A stretch of DNA of 64,000 bases from NCBI RefSeq assembly GCF_012927265.1, contig NZ_JABBGF010000001.1, forward strand, positions 742,502 to 806,501. Reading direction: 5' to 3'. Both the position numbers and the translations under genes were made by a program. The notes beneath the pieces were generated by a model. It was not told the DNA's origin, ran no database searches, and worked only from the letters and a program-made list of their open reading frames with translations. Positions within the stretch are counted from its first letter, which is position 1. Each line of letters begins with the position of its first letter. Shown piece by piece: positions 37,879 to 47,118 of the stretch. The stretch is from Chryseobacterium cheonjiense (GTDB lineage: Bacteria > Bacteroidota > Bacteroidia > Flavobacteriales > Weeksellaceae).

Positions 37879-38841
37879 TCAGGAAATAAGTTCCATAATC
37901 CGTAAAGCAACTTTCAGTGCTTCCGTTCCGTCTTCAATGGAAACTTCCACGTTTTTATTTTCGGTAATAGAATCCGCAAAAGAATTCAGCTCATCAAGAA
38001 TTGCGTTATTCGGCTGTATATCAGGATATTCAAATAAAATCTGATTTTTTTCACCCTCTGCATTTTCAATAATCATATCAAATGGCGTCGGATGTTCCGG
38101 GGCGTCCTTCATTCGGATAACTTCGGCCTTTTTCTCAAGAAAATCAACAGATATATATGCATCTTTCTGGAAAAAACGGCTCTTTCTCATCGCTTTCATA
38201 GAAATTCTTGACGTGGTAAGATTGGCAACACATCCGTTTTCAAACTCTATTCTTGCATTGGCAATATCCGGAGTTTTGCTCACCACACAGACACCGCTTG
38301 CGTGGATATTTTTTACTTTAGATTTTACAATGCTGAGCAGGATATCCAGATCATGTATCATTAAATCCAGCACTACCGAAACATCCGTTCCCCGAGGATT
38401 AAATTCCGCCAGTCTGTGAATTTCGATAAACATCGGATTGTTAATATATTCCTTGGTGGCGATGAAAGCGGGATTGTATCTTTCAACATGGCCTACCTGT
38501 GCCTTAATTCCTTTTTCCTGGCATTGTTTTAGAAGCTCTTCTGCCTGTTCAAGCGTTTGGGTGACCGGTTTTTCAATGAAAAAGTGAAGACCTTTGCTTA
38601 TTGCATGTAAAGCATAATCGTAATGATAAACAGTGGGGGTTACAATATCCAGCATCTCAATTTTATCCAGCAATTCATCAAAATTTTCAAAAAAGGGATA
38701 TCCGAACTCAGCTTCTAATTTTTTCCCGTTTTCTATATCCTTATCATGAAAACCTATAAATTCATATTTATCCGATTGATTCAGAAGCCTTAAATGGATC
38801 TTACCCAGATGTCCGGCACCTACCAAACCTGCTTTTAACAT
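37879..38841 (-). CDS. Gfo/Idh/MocA family oxidoreductase
   Basis: A 320-residue NAD(P)-dependent enzyme. The N-terminal Rossmann fold starts with GLVGAGHLGKIH; FIEKPVTQTLEQAE is the conserved EKP motif with the catalytic-site Lys, and the C-terminal substrate domain carries the LMIHDLDILL His-Asp motif. This family reduces or oxidises sugars and related polyols; the substrate cannot be told. The gene is divergent from pcm. Confidence 0.9.
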   Translation of the reverse strand: MLKAGLVGAGHLGKIHLRLLNQSDKYEFIGFHDKDIENGKKLEAEFGYPFFENFDELLDKIEMLDIVTPTVYHYDYALHAISKGLHFFIEKPVTQTLEQAEELLKQCQEKGIKAQVGHVERYNPAFIATKEYINNPMFIEIHRLAEFNPRGTDVSVVLDLMIHDLDILLSIVKSKVKNIHASGVCVVSKTPDIANARIEFENGCVANLTTSRISMKAMRKSRFFQKDAYISVDFLEKKAEVIRMKDAPEHPTPFDMIIENAEGEKNQILFEYPDIQPNNAILDELNSFADSITENKNVEVSIEDGTEALKVALRIMELIS

Positions 38842-38905
38842 ACGTTACTAAATTTCTGTAAATATAAGAATTTTAGAGAACGCAAGAGAGATGATAGGTT
38901 TTAGG

Positions 38906-38936
38906 TTGATAAATACTGAATGTTTTTTTATTTTTG
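38906..38936 (+). promoter_or_regulatory. pcm promoter (TTG-N20-TAttTTTG)
   Basis: TTG at 38906-38908, a 20-bp spacer and TATTTTTG at 38929-38936, 32 nt before the pcm ATG. Confidence 0.65.
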
Positions 38937-38968
38937 TAAAAAATACCTAAAATCTAAACTAAATTTAA

Positions 38969-39622
38969 ATGGCGCAAGACTCGTTTGTACACAAAGGTAA
39001 GAGAAAGATTTTGGTAGATTATCTCAGAAACAGAATCGGAATATCAGATGAAAATGTGCTATCTGCAATGAATCAGGTTCCGCGGCATCTCTTTATAGAA
39101 AGCATCTTTGAAGATTTTGCATATGAAGACAGGGCATTTCCTATCCTTGCCCATCAGACTATTTCCCATCCTTCTACAGTGGCGGAACAATCTGAAATTT
39201 TACAGGTCAAGGAAAGCGAAAAAGTACTGGAAATCGGTACCGGGTGCGGGTATCAGACTGCCGTTTTACTGGCTATGAAAGCCTTGGTATATACCGTTGA
39301 AAGGCAGAAAGACCTTTTTGATTTTTCTAAGAAAAAATTTCGCGAAATGGGACTGTATCCTAAGTTCCAGAGCTTTGGTGACGGCTTTGCCGGACTTCCT
39401 ACATTTGCTCCTTTTGATAAAATCATCGTAACCTGCGGCGCTTCCGTTTTGCCTACAGAATTGCTGAAGCAGCTCAAAGTAGGCGGTAAAATGGTTATTC
39501 CTTTAGGACCGACAGACGAGCAGGTTTTATACAGATTTACCAAAATTTCACCTACGGAATTTGAAAAAGAAGAATTCGGAGCCTACAAATTTGTTCCGAT
39601 GTTGGGAAATACAAATTTATAA
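38969..39622 (+). CDS. pcm: Protein-L-isoaspartate O-methyltransferase
   Basis: A 217-residue SAM-dependent enzyme that methylates isoaspartyl residues to start repair of aged proteins. The family marks are VPRHLFIE near residue 28, ISHPSTVAEQSEIL and motif I VLEIGTGCGYQTAVL, followed by YTVERQKDLFDF, FDKIIVTCGAS and the GGKMVIPLG stretch. Its length matches bacterial Pcm. Confidence 0.94.
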   Translation: MAQDSFVHKGKRKILVDYLRNRIGISDENVLSAMNQVPRHLFIESIFEDFAYEDRAFPILAHQTISHPSTVAEQSEILQVKESEKVLEIGTGCGYQTAVLLAMKALVYTVERQKDLFDFSKKKFREMGLYPKFQSFGDGFAGLPTFAPFDKIIVTCGASVLPTELLKQLKVGGKMVIPLGPTDEQVLYRFTKISPTEFEKEEFGAYKFVPMLGNTNL

Positions 39623-39738
39623 TTTCATCTTAAAATTCATAATTAAATATTAGGTCTCATTATTAATTAATGGGACTTTTCTTTGATGGTTTGTTTTTTG
39701 ATGAATATCAATATCTCAAATTTCAAAACAATTACAGA

Positions 39739-40731
39739 ATGAAGGTATTTATCAATAAGCAGATTCCGGAAACAGGAATTCACATGCTGGAGGAAGCAGG
39801 TCTTGAAGTTTTTATTCCTGATCACGATAATTTGTCAAGAGAAGAATGGATAGGGTACTGCCAGAGTCATGATATGATTTTAAGTGTGGGATCAGAATTT
39901 AAATTTGATAAGGACTTCTTTAATGAATGTCCGGATATAAAAGCAATTGCTCTGTATTCTGTAGGTTTTGATCATGTTGACATTCAGGAAGCGAACCGCA
40001 GAAAAATTCCCGTAGGAAATACTCCGGATGTACTAAGCAAAGCGACTTCAGATATTGCTTTTCTCCTGATGCAGTCAGTAGCGAGGAGGGCAAGCTATAA
40101 CTTTGAAAAAGTAAAATCAGGGAATTGGGGAGATTTTGATCCGCTTCACGCTTTAGGGCAGGAACTCTACGGAAAGACTTTGGGAATTTTCGGATTGGGT
40201 AGAATCGGATACGAAATGGCTAAAAAGTCGAAAGCTGCCTTTGATATGAATATTATCTATCACAACCGTCACCGAAACGAAGAAGCTGAAAATGAACTGC
40301 ATGCACAATATGTTTCCTTCGAAGAATTGATCTCACAATCGGATGTACTGAGTATTCATGCTAACTTTAAGCCAGAACAGGCAGAGCTTTTCAATGCATC
40401 GGTTTTTGAAAAAATGAAAGACAATGCCATTTTTATTAATACTGCAAGAGGTGGTTTTCATAATCAGAAAGATCTTTATGATGCGCTTGCAGAGCATAAA
40501 ATCTGGGGAGCCGGACTTGATGTAACCAATCCGGAACCTATTTATAAGGATGATCCGATTTTAGAACTTTCAAATGTTTGTGTGCTTCCACATATTGGCT
40601 CGGCAACAGTAGAGGCCAGAAGCGGTATGTCTAAAATAGCTGCTGAAAACCTTATTGCCGTTTCAGAAGGCGAAAAAATGCCGGCTTGTGCCAATCCTGA
40701 AATTTATTCAGAAAATCATCAAACCAATTGA
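39739..40731 (+). CDS. D-2-hydroxyacid dehydrogenase
   Basis: About 330 residues from the ATG at 39739 (MKVFINKQIPETG); an earlier frame start at 39670 gives an unlikely Phe-rich extension. The NAD-binding GLGRIGYEMAKK follows an N-terminal lid, then NTARGG with the catalytic Arg, a Glu in NPEPI and the catalytic His in HIGSAT. It belongs to the glyoxylate/hydroxypyruvate reductase (GhrB)-like group of 2-hydroxyacid dehydrogenases. The exact substrate is open. Confidence 0.9.
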   Translation: MKVFINKQIPETGIHMLEEAGLEVFIPDHDNLSREEWIGYCQSHDMILSVGSEFKFDKDFFNECPDIKAIALYSVGFDHVDIQEANRRKIPVGNTPDVLSKATSDIAFLLMQSVARRASYNFEKVKSGNWGDFDPLHALGQELYGKTLGIFGLGRIGYEMAKKSKAAFDMNIIYHNRHRNEEAENELHAQYVSFEELISQSDVLSIHANFKPEQAELFNASVFEKMKDNAIFINTARGGFHNQKDLYDALAEHKIWGAGLDVTNPEPIYKDDPILELSNVCVLPHIGSATVEARSGMSKIAAENLIAVSEGEKMPACANPEIYSENHQTN

Positions 40732-40849
40732 TTTTATTCTTAATTTTATTAGATCAAATATTAATATAATTGTTCTCAGAACACGAGAATCATTGAAACT
40801 TGCTTGTTATAGAGCCCCACAATTAAAACCACCTGTTTAAACTTGGAAT

Positions 40850-40857
40850 TATTTTTG
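40850..40857 (+). promoter_or_regulatory. -7 element before small acidic protein gene
   Basis: TATTTTTG ends 31 nt before the ATG at 40889 and just before an alternative in-frame start at 40859, which it therefore argues against. Confidence 0.4.
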
Positions 40858-40888
40858 TTTGTATCAATTTACACTAAATATAAATATT

Positions 40889-41179
40889 ATGATACCCGAA
40901 AACAGCGAACAGGAACAGGAAAGAAGACTGGAGCAGAGAGATTATCAACCTGGAGAAGATATTTTTAATCAGGAAGAGCATATTTCTTTAGACGGAGACG
41001 GAAAACCAATCTTTAACGAGAGTACAGATGACGATACCTTAGATAAAGGACTTGACATTCCAGGAGCTGACGACAAAGCCGGAACCGATGACATCGGAGA
41101 AGATGAAGAAAACAGCTATTGGGGATACAGTGATAACGAAGACGATCACGAAGAACAAAATGACGACTTGATACGCTAA
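40889..41179 (+). CDS. Small acidic hypothetical protein
   Basis: About 96 residues from the ATG at 40889 (MIPENSEQEQERRLEQRDYQ). It is very rich in Asp, Glu, Gln and Asn, with no signal peptide, membrane segment or known motif, and is probably disordered. It has its own promoter element and terminator. I do not recognise it. Confidence 0.7.
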   Translation: MIPENSEQEQERRLEQRDYQPGEDIFNQEEHISLDGDGKPIFNESTDDDTLDKGLDIPGADDKAGTDDIGEDEENSYWGYSDNEDDHEEQNDDLIR

Positions 41180-41206
41180 CCTTGCCTAACCGGTAAGGTT
41201 TTTTTA
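41179..41206 (+). terminator. Terminator after acidic protein gene
   Basis: AACCTTGCC pairs with GGTAAGGTT (one G-T pair) around loop taacc, followed by T residues. Confidence 0.75.
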
Positions 41207-41379
41207 TTGCCTGACTTTACAAATTCTTAAATTTTTTAATTAAAAATCTAATTGGGTAGAAAAAAATCAATATAAAATGTTATACATATTAATTTAACAT
41301 AAATAATGATTGCGGATGGAAATGTTATAGTTTTAATTATTAAATTTATCATTGGTTAGTGATTAATTATAATAAAATT

Positions 41380-44300
41380 ATGCTGAAATATTTACAAATT
41401 TTACTAGTTTCCATAAGTATATTCACATTTTCCCAGGCTCCTGTTGATGTGAAGGTAAAAGATGCTGCAGGAAACGAAAGTTTCAATGTTACCTGTAACA
41501 ACGATCTCGATACAAACGGATGTATTGCTTTACATGTAGAATATCCTGTACTCAGACAGACGGCTAGCTACCAGGTCAGCCAGGAAACATACAGTCCGCC
41601 GATTCCCCTTAATCAGGGAACTCCACTTAACGCCAACTATGACGATCTTTTTGCCGCTAAACTGGATATGCCATTCAAATTCTGCTTTTACAATCAGTAC
41701 TTTCAGTCACTTGTTGTAGGTTCAAACGGAATGGTCACCTTTGACCTGGCTCAGCTGGGGAATATCAATTATCCCAATGTTCAGTGGGCAAACCCAAGTC
41801 CCAATCTCCCGAAAAATTCTATTTTCGGAGTCTATCATGATATTGTTTTTTCTGCGGGAGATGCTTCCGAAATCTACTATTCGACCATTGGAACCGCTCC
41901 TTACAGAAAATTTGTTATCAATTTTTATGAAGGACGCGTATCAGGATGTACCGACAGATCTTCCTCACAGATCGTTTTGCATGAAACAACCAATATCATC
42001 GAAATATTTGTTGAAAAAAAACTTACCCCATGTCCCACCAGAAAATTTGAAAATGCTTTAATCGGCGTACTCAACAGCGACGGAACACAGGGAGTATCTC
42101 CTGCAAACCGCAACACAGGCGTTTGGCAGGCTCTTCAGGAAGGATGGAAGTTCAGTCCGCTGGGAAACGTGATCGAGCCTCAGGTTACCTGGACAAATGC
42201 TGCCGGACAAACTGTAGGAACAGGAATCCAGACAACCGTTTGTCCTACCCAGAACGATACTTATACTGCAAACGTAAAATTTAATATCTGTGGAAACAGT
42301 GAGCTTACTTTAACGGATGCCTTTCCGATAACATTCGATCCTACCTATCCCGTAGCAAAAAATTATACCCAGAATTTTTGCGGAAATACATCTGTAAACC
42401 TAACATTAAGCAGCTTTCAGGGAAATGTGACCACGCAGAACCCTGCAAACTTTCAGTTCAGCTTTCATACCAGTCAGCAGGATGCGCAAAACAACGTCAA
42501 TCCGCTGCCGAATAATTATACCCTTACGGGCAATACGGTTTTATATGTGAGAATACAAAATCCGAATGCGCCTTCATGCTTCAGAATTGCGGTACTTACA
42601 CTCAATCTTGTTTCTAAAAGTTTGCTTACAAATACGGTTGAGATCTGTGACACCAATAACAATGGAGTAGAATCGTATGATGTGACTTCGCTTAATGCGC
42701 AGCTTTTCGCACCCGGAACCACCGGAATTTCCTACCATCCTACACAATCTGATGCCCAGAACAATACCAATGCTCTTACGACAGTAAACATTACATCTTC
42801 CACCAATCTTTGGGTCAGGCTTCAGGAAGGCAGCTGTACCTATATTTTAGGCCCTGTAACTTTTCAGTTAACACCAGGCGTTAATATTAACTCACCTGTG
42901 AATTTCACTTACACGGTTTGTGATGTTAATGCCGATAACCAGGAACCCTTTAATTATTCAACTGTTATCGGTCCGCTTATTACAACCCAGACCGGAGCAG
43001 TGTTTGAAGCATACAATACCCTGAATGAAGCACTCACCGGAACCGGAACGGTTTTAAACACCATTAAAAGCGGGGTTTATACCATTTATGTAAGAGTAGA
43101 AATCCCGAACGGATGTTTTGCCGTGGCTACCGTCAATATGAACGTAACCTTCACGAAGATTGTCGCTAATGATAAAAACGAATACATCTGCTTTAACGGC
43201 ACCGATGATATAACCGTAAATCTCATTACCCTGTCAGCAGGAATGCTGGTTTCTCCGGCTTCTGTTCCTGTAACGGAATTCTACGCCACAGCAGCCAACG
43301 CCAATGCGGGAGTAAATCCTATCAGTCCCATACAGACGATTACGGCAAACGGAAACCTCGTCACACAGACATATTTTGTACGTTTTGAAAATTCTGATGA
43401 CTGTTATACGGTGCGGCCATTAGCGGTAAATCTTGTACATCCTGTTATCGTTCAGTCTTCTTTCACAATATGTGATTTTAATAATGATAATACTGAAAAT
43501 GTACAGCTTGCTGAATTTTCTCCGGCGATTATCGGAAACCAGAATGCGACAACGCTTTTTTATCAGACTTCTGCCAATGCCATTGCGGGAACCAATCCCA
43601 TAACCAGTATTACGGTAAACGGAACCCAGCAGGTTTTCGTAAAAATAACATCATACAACTGTCAGCAGATATATCCGGTAAATCTGAGTCTTACCTCAAC
43701 TCCCGCAGTAACTCCTGAAGTGAATATTACCCTTAATACTATTTGCGACAATAATAATGACGGCAGCGAAAATTACAATCTTACGCAGGCGCAGCCTCAG
43801 ATTTATTCAGGATCTAATGTAACTTTTACCTATTATCTGAATTATAATCCTGCCACCCATGTATTTTCCAATCAGGTCGCAAACCCGGCACAATTTCCTG
43901 TTTCTGCAGGAAGCGCAACAGTTTATGTAAAAGTAAAATTTAATAACAGCGAATGCTTTTCGGTTTCAAAACTCAATATTCAGATCACATTTTTACCGGC
44001 GGTAGTTTTGAATCCTGCCGTTTTAGAGACCTGTGACGAAGAATTTAACCTGAATGAAACCTTCCAGCTCAGCGATGCAGTTCCCCAACTGTTTGTTGCT
44101 TCGCAGAATACCTACCCATTGTCGGCAATGACAATCACTTATTACAATACAGCAGCTCAGGCCAATGCCGGAAGTCCGGCCAATCAGATCGGGCCGTCCG
44201 TAACCACAACGGTTTCCTCCGTTCAGGTATGGGCGAGATTTCAGTCACAGACTACCGGGTGTTATTCCGTAGCGCCAATCCAGCTCAAAACGTATTTTCC

Positions 44301-45576
44301 GCCGAAAGCTATTAACTCAACCATTACCGTCTGCGATGAAAATTTAGACGGAAGCTACGAAGTAAATCTCTTGAATTTTACCAACCTCATGGTGGATATT
44401 CCGAATCCTGCCAATTCATTTTCTTTTTATCTTACGCAGCAGGATGCTATGAATGGAACCAATGCTATAGCCAATCCGGCAAATTTTTCAGCCAATCCTT
44501 TTCCTGCGCAGATATGGGTGAAAGTTCAGAACATCCCGGGATGTGACGATGTTGCAGCCGTTAACTTTACCCAGGGAAACAAAGTGGTCTTGCAGAACGC
44601 CGGCCCTTTCCAGATCGCGGTCTGTGACACGGGAAATAACGGAACGGAAACCGTTGATCTCACACAGTTTCAAAACCAGATTTATACAGGAACAAATGTA
44701 ACATTTACCTATTATCCTTCTCTGGCTGATCTTAACGCCGGAACCAATGCAATTACGTCTCCTTCGAGTTTTAATTACACTCAGGGACCGGGTCTCAATA
44801 CCGTATATGTAAAAGTAAGTGTTCCCGGTTCATGCCCGAATGTTGCTCAGATCAATCTTTCATTGAAACTGACACCAATATTTGATATTCCGACCCTTTA
44901 TTTCTGTCCGGAAGGATCACTGGATTATACGGTAAATATTGAAGGATATACGATCATCAGCTATGTATGGACTAATCCTTCAGGACAGGTTATTTCAACC
45001 ACAGACACCATTACCGGAGTTACAGTGGTCGGAAACTATACGCTGACAGTCACCGCCCAAAACGGATGTACCTATACCGATACTTTCGAAATCAAACACT
45101 ATGATGTTCCGGTGATTGAGCAGCTTGAATTCAACGGGAATACAGCCGTGGTTCATGCTACAGGACTGCAGACCATCCTTTATTCTATCGATGGAATAAC
45201 ATGGCAGGCCGGTAATACGTTCTACAATTTACCGACGGGGATCACTACATTCTATGTAAAATATGTAAACAGCGACTGTATCGTAAAACAACAGGGTGTT
45301 GTTCTGGATATTAAAAATGCCATTACACCAAACGGAGACGGCCTGAATGACCATTGGATCGTGAAGGATCTTCAGGTATTCGGTAGCAGAATGTCAACCG
45401 TTAAAATTTACGACCGGTACCAGTATCAGGTTTTTGAGCAGAGTTCCAATACCCAGTTTTTCTGGGACGGAACCATCAGGGGACGTGCAATTCCAACTTC
45501 CAGCTATTGGTATGTCATTACCCTTCCTGACGGCAGAACCTCCACCGGCTGGATCCTGGTAAAGAATAATAATTAA
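41380..45576 (+). CDS. Giant repetitive surface protein with type B T9SS tail
   Basis: A 1398-residue exported protein. The ATG at 41380 starts a signal peptide (LKYLQILLVSISIFTFSQ). Residues to about 280 form a lectin-like or PA14-like region. From about 330 to 1250 there are at least seven diverged beta-sandwich repeats of about 100-130 residues. Each contains a Cys-Asp-x-Asn/Asp-x-x-x-Glu-like marker (ICDTNNNGVE, VCDVNADNQE, ICDFNNDNTE, ICDNNNDGSE, TCDEEFNLNE, VCDENLDGS, VCDTGNNGTE). The last 90 residues (AITPNGDGLNDHWIVKDLQV) are the gliding-motility-associated type B sorting domain. Probable role: adhesion or gliding. Confidence 0.9.
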   Translation: MLKYLQILLVSISIFTFSQAPVDVKVKDAAGNESFNVTCNNDLDTNGCIALHVEYPVLRQTASYQVSQETYSPPIPLNQGTPLNANYDDLFAAKLDMPFKFCFYNQYFQSLVVGSNGMVTFDLAQLGNINYPNVQWANPSPNLPKNSIFGVYHDIVFSAGDASEIYYSTIGTAPYRKFVINFYEGRVSGCTDRSSSQIVLHETTNIIEIFVEKKLTPCPTRKFENALIGVLNSDGTQGVSPANRNTGVWQALQEGWKFSPLGNVIEPQVTWTNAAGQTVGTGIQTTVCPTQNDTYTANVKFNICGNSELTLTDAFPITFDPTYPVAKNYTQNFCGNTSVNLTLSSFQGNVTTQNPANFQFSFHTSQQDAQNNVNPLPNNYTLTGNTVLYVRIQNPNAPSCFRIAVLTLNLVSKSLLTNTVEICDTNNNGVESYDVTSLNAQLFAPGTTGISYHPTQSDAQNNTNALTTVNITSSTNLWVRLQEGSCTYILGPVTFQLTPGVNINSPVNFTYTVCDVNADNQEPFNYSTVIGPLITTQTGAVFEAYNTLNEALTGTGTVLNTIKSGVYTIYVRVEIPNGCFAVATVNMNVTFTKIVANDKNEYICFNGTDDITVNLITLSAGMLVSPASVPVTEFYATAANANAGVNPISPIQTITANGNLVTQTYFVRFENSDDCYTVRPLAVNLVHPVIVQSSFTICDFNNDNTENVQLAEFSPAIIGNQNATTLFYQTSANAIAGTNPITSITVNGTQQVFVKITSYNCQQIYPVNLSLTSTPAVTPEVNITLNTICDNNNDGSENYNLTQAQPQIYSGSNVTFTYYLNYNPATHVFSNQVANPAQFPVSAGSATVYVKVKFNNSECFSVSKLNIQITFLPAVVLNPAVLETCDEEFNLNETFQLSDAVPQLFVASQNTYPLSAMTITYYNTAAQANAGSPANQIGPSVTTTVSSVQVWARFQSQTTGCYSVAPIQLKTYFPPKAINSTITVCDENLDGSYEVNLLNFTNLMVDIPNPANSFSFYLTQQDAMNGTNAIANPANFSANPFPAQIWVKVQNIPGCDDVAAVNFTQGNKVVLQNAGPFQIAVCDTGNNGTETVDLTQFQNQIYTGTNVTFTYYPSLADLNAGTNAITSPSSFNYTQGPGLNTVYVKVSVPGSCPNVAQINLSLKLTPIFDIPTLYFCPEGSLDYTVNIEGYTIISYVWTNPSGQVISTTDTITGVTVVGNYTLTVTAQNGCTYTDTFEIKHYDVPVIEQLEFNGNTAVVHATGLQTILYSIDGITWQAGNTFYNLPTGITTFYVKYVNSDCIVKQQGVVLDIKNAITPNGDGLNDHWIVKDLQVFGSRMSTVKIYDRYQYQVFEQSSNTQFFWDGTIRGRAIPTSSYWYVITLPDGRTSTGWILVKNNN

Positions 45577-45594
45577 ACCTTAAATCAGAAATAG

Positions 45595-45623
45595 AAACCT
45601 CATTGAATGTTCAGTGAGGTTTT
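45595..45623 (+). terminator. Terminator of the giant surface protein gene
   Basis: AAACCTCATTGAA pairs with TTCAGTGAGGTTT (one T-G pair) around loop tg, followed by T residues. Confidence 0.72.
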
Positions 45624-45693
45624 ATATTTTTGAAAAACACTCTTCATGCGCTCAAAAATTTCCCTATGTGGAAGTATTTTAACGGACAGTAAG

Positions 45694-45797
45694 TCCCCCT
45701 CCCTTGGAAATCGAGGAACGAGATTCGCCGATTCCTATTTATAAATAAAAATAAAAGAGGCATTGGTGGATTCGATCAAAGGCAGAAGACGGGTGTG
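45694..45797 (+). repeat. Family A repeat, long form (copy 2)
   Basis: Starts CCCCTCCC, then GGAAATCGAGGAACGAGATT, TATTTATAAATAAAAATAAA, AGGCATTGGTGGATTCGA and GAAGACGGG. It is the left outer edge of the DUF559 segment. The 45577-45965 stretch holds no gene apart from the terminator and two family A copies; the DUF559 frame stays open through the second of them. Confidence 0.8.
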
Positions 45798-45879
45798 AAA
45801 AGCATAACAACAAATAAAAAAAACAAACAATTAAAAGTCCTCGGAAATAAACATAATTTACATCCATTGACGAACAAAA

Positions 45880-45932
45880 ATTCCCCTCCTTCGGAGGGGT
45901 GGATTCGACCGATGGGAGAAGACGGGGTGGTT
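45880..45932 (+). repeat. Family A repeat, short form (copy 3)
   Basis: ATTCCCCTCC ttcGGAGGGG hairpin, then TGGATTCGACCGATGGGAG and AAGACGGGGTGGTT. The DUF559 reading frame stays open through it, reading SPPSEGWIRPMGEDGVV. Confidence 0.85.
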
Positions 45933-45965
45933 AAAAATAAGACAACAAACAACAAACAACAAATA

Positions 45966-46382
45966 ATGAAAAAAATCCTCACCGAAATAAATGGAATTCC
46001 GATTTACAGAAACTTCGTAGAAGACCTGCCTTATAATCCCCAATTAAAACCCTTATTAAACGGAAAAAGAAATGCCGGAATCCTCAGCGAAGTTATCTTC
46101 TGGAAGCAGGTTCGGGCGAAAACTTTCCACCAGCTAGATTTTGACAGACAGCGGATTATCGGAAATTATATCGTTGATTTTTATGTCAAAACATTAGGTC
46201 TTGTTATCGAAATAGACGGCTGGAGCCACAATAACAAAGAAATCTACGATGACGTAAGACAGCAATATCTCGAATCTTTAGGTTTAACAATATTCAGAAT
46301 AACAGATTCTGATGTAAGGAATAACCTCGCTGTAGTAATGAAAGACTTAGAAAATTTCCTTATCGAACATTATAAATATTAG
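45966..46382 (+). CDS. DUF559 endonuclease-domain protein
   Basis: A 138-residue protein of the DUF559 family (PD-(D/E)xK / Vsr-like fold) from the ATG at 45966. Marks: an early GILSEVIFWKQV segment, IIGNYIVDFYV with the core Asp, LGLVIEIDGWSHNNK with the Glu, and a final GLTIFRITDSDV. A longer in-frame start at 45795 reads through a palindromic repeat and is probably not used. Family A repeats lie on both sides. The activity is inferred as DNA cleavage or nicking; the biological role of DUF559 is not settled. No transposase is nearby. Confidence 0.85.
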   Translation: MKKILTEINGIPIYRNFVEDLPYNPQLKPLLNGKRNAGILSEVIFWKQVRAKTFHQLDFDRQRIIGNYIVDFYVKTLGLVIEIDGWSHNNKEIYDDVRQQYLESLGLTIFRITDSDVRNNLAVVMKDLENFLIEHYKY

Positions 46383-46389
46383 CAGGCAA

Positions 46390-46497
46390 TATTCCCCTCC
46401 CATGGAAATCGAGGAACGAGATTCGCCGATTCCGATTTATAAATAAAAATGAAAGAGGCATTGGTGGATTCGACCAACGGGAGAAGACGGGGTGGTC
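46390..46497 (+). repeat. Family A repeat, long form (copy 4)
   Basis: ATTCCCCTCCC then the same GGAAATCGAGGAACGAGATT, TTTATAAATAAAAATGAAAG, TTGGTGGATTCGACCAACGG and GAAGACGGGGTGGTC as copy 2, 7 bp after the DUF559 stop. Confidence 0.85.
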
Positions 46498-46534
46498 AAA
46501 AGAACAACGACAAACCAATAAACCTTACCGTATA

Positions 46535-46591
46535 AAACCACCCCGTCAAAAATTCTTTGAATTTTCGCCACCCCTCCAGACGAGGGGAATT
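46535..46591 (-). repeat. Family A repeat, inverted (copy 5)
   Basis: Reverse orientation: AAACCACCCCGTC, then AAATTCTTTGAATTTTCG, then CCACCCCTCcagacGAGGGGAATT. It carries the second type of arm and forms the right outer edge of the DUF559 segment. Confidence 0.82.
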
Positions 46592-46685
46592 AACCACTCA
46601 TAAGATTCCATCTACAAAAAACTCTGAGATTAGACGCTTTTGCTGTTCATATTTTAAACAATATATTTACATCAACATTTTATGT

Positions 46686-47096
46686 ATGACAAAACTCTTT
46701 ACAAAGTACCTGTTTCTATGGTTTATTCTTCCGATTATAATAATAGTAATTATTTTTAATTTTCCTACGACAAAATTTGAAGTTGGATATTTTGGAGTCA
46801 ATAGAACTGTAAATTTTAGTAAAATTGACACTGTTTTTGGAAATACGATATACAATTTTTCCTTTTTTCTTATTACATATCCAGTGTATTTCCTAAGCTA
46901 CTTTATTATTTTTTTAATTCGAAAACATACAGATTTTAATTATTCCATAATACATTTCAGTATATTTATAATTAATTTTATTTTGCTTTCTGTCAATGCA
47001 GAGAATAGATTCTTAATTCCTTTATCTGTAATTTGCTTCGTATTTTTTATTTTGAATATCTTTAAAACCTTGAATTCAACCAACTGTAAACATTAA
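46686..47096 (+). CDS. Small four-segment membrane protein, unknown
   Basis: About 136 residues from the ATG at 46686 (MTKLFTKYLFLWFIL). Four hydrophobic segments with Ile/Phe-rich composition and visibly AT-rich DNA. The upstream 43 residues of the open frame are translated repeat sequence (RHPSRRGEL) and are rejected. I do not recognise a family. It may be foreign DNA, and could be a non-functional remnant. Confidence 0.55.
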   Translation: MTKLFTKYLFLWFILPIIIIVIIFNFPTTKFEVGYFGVNRTVNFSKIDTVFGNTIYNFSFFLITYPVYFLSYFIIFLIRKHTDFNYSIIHFSIFIINFILLSVNAENRFLIPLSVICFVFFILNIFKTLNSTNCKH

Positions 47097-47118
47097 ACAT
47101 AGAACTTTAAACTGCAAT

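Noticed and set aside
45694..46591. Classical insertion sequence with a transposase
   Set aside because: No transposase gene or DDE/HUH motif is visible; only a DUF559 gene and palindromic repeats.
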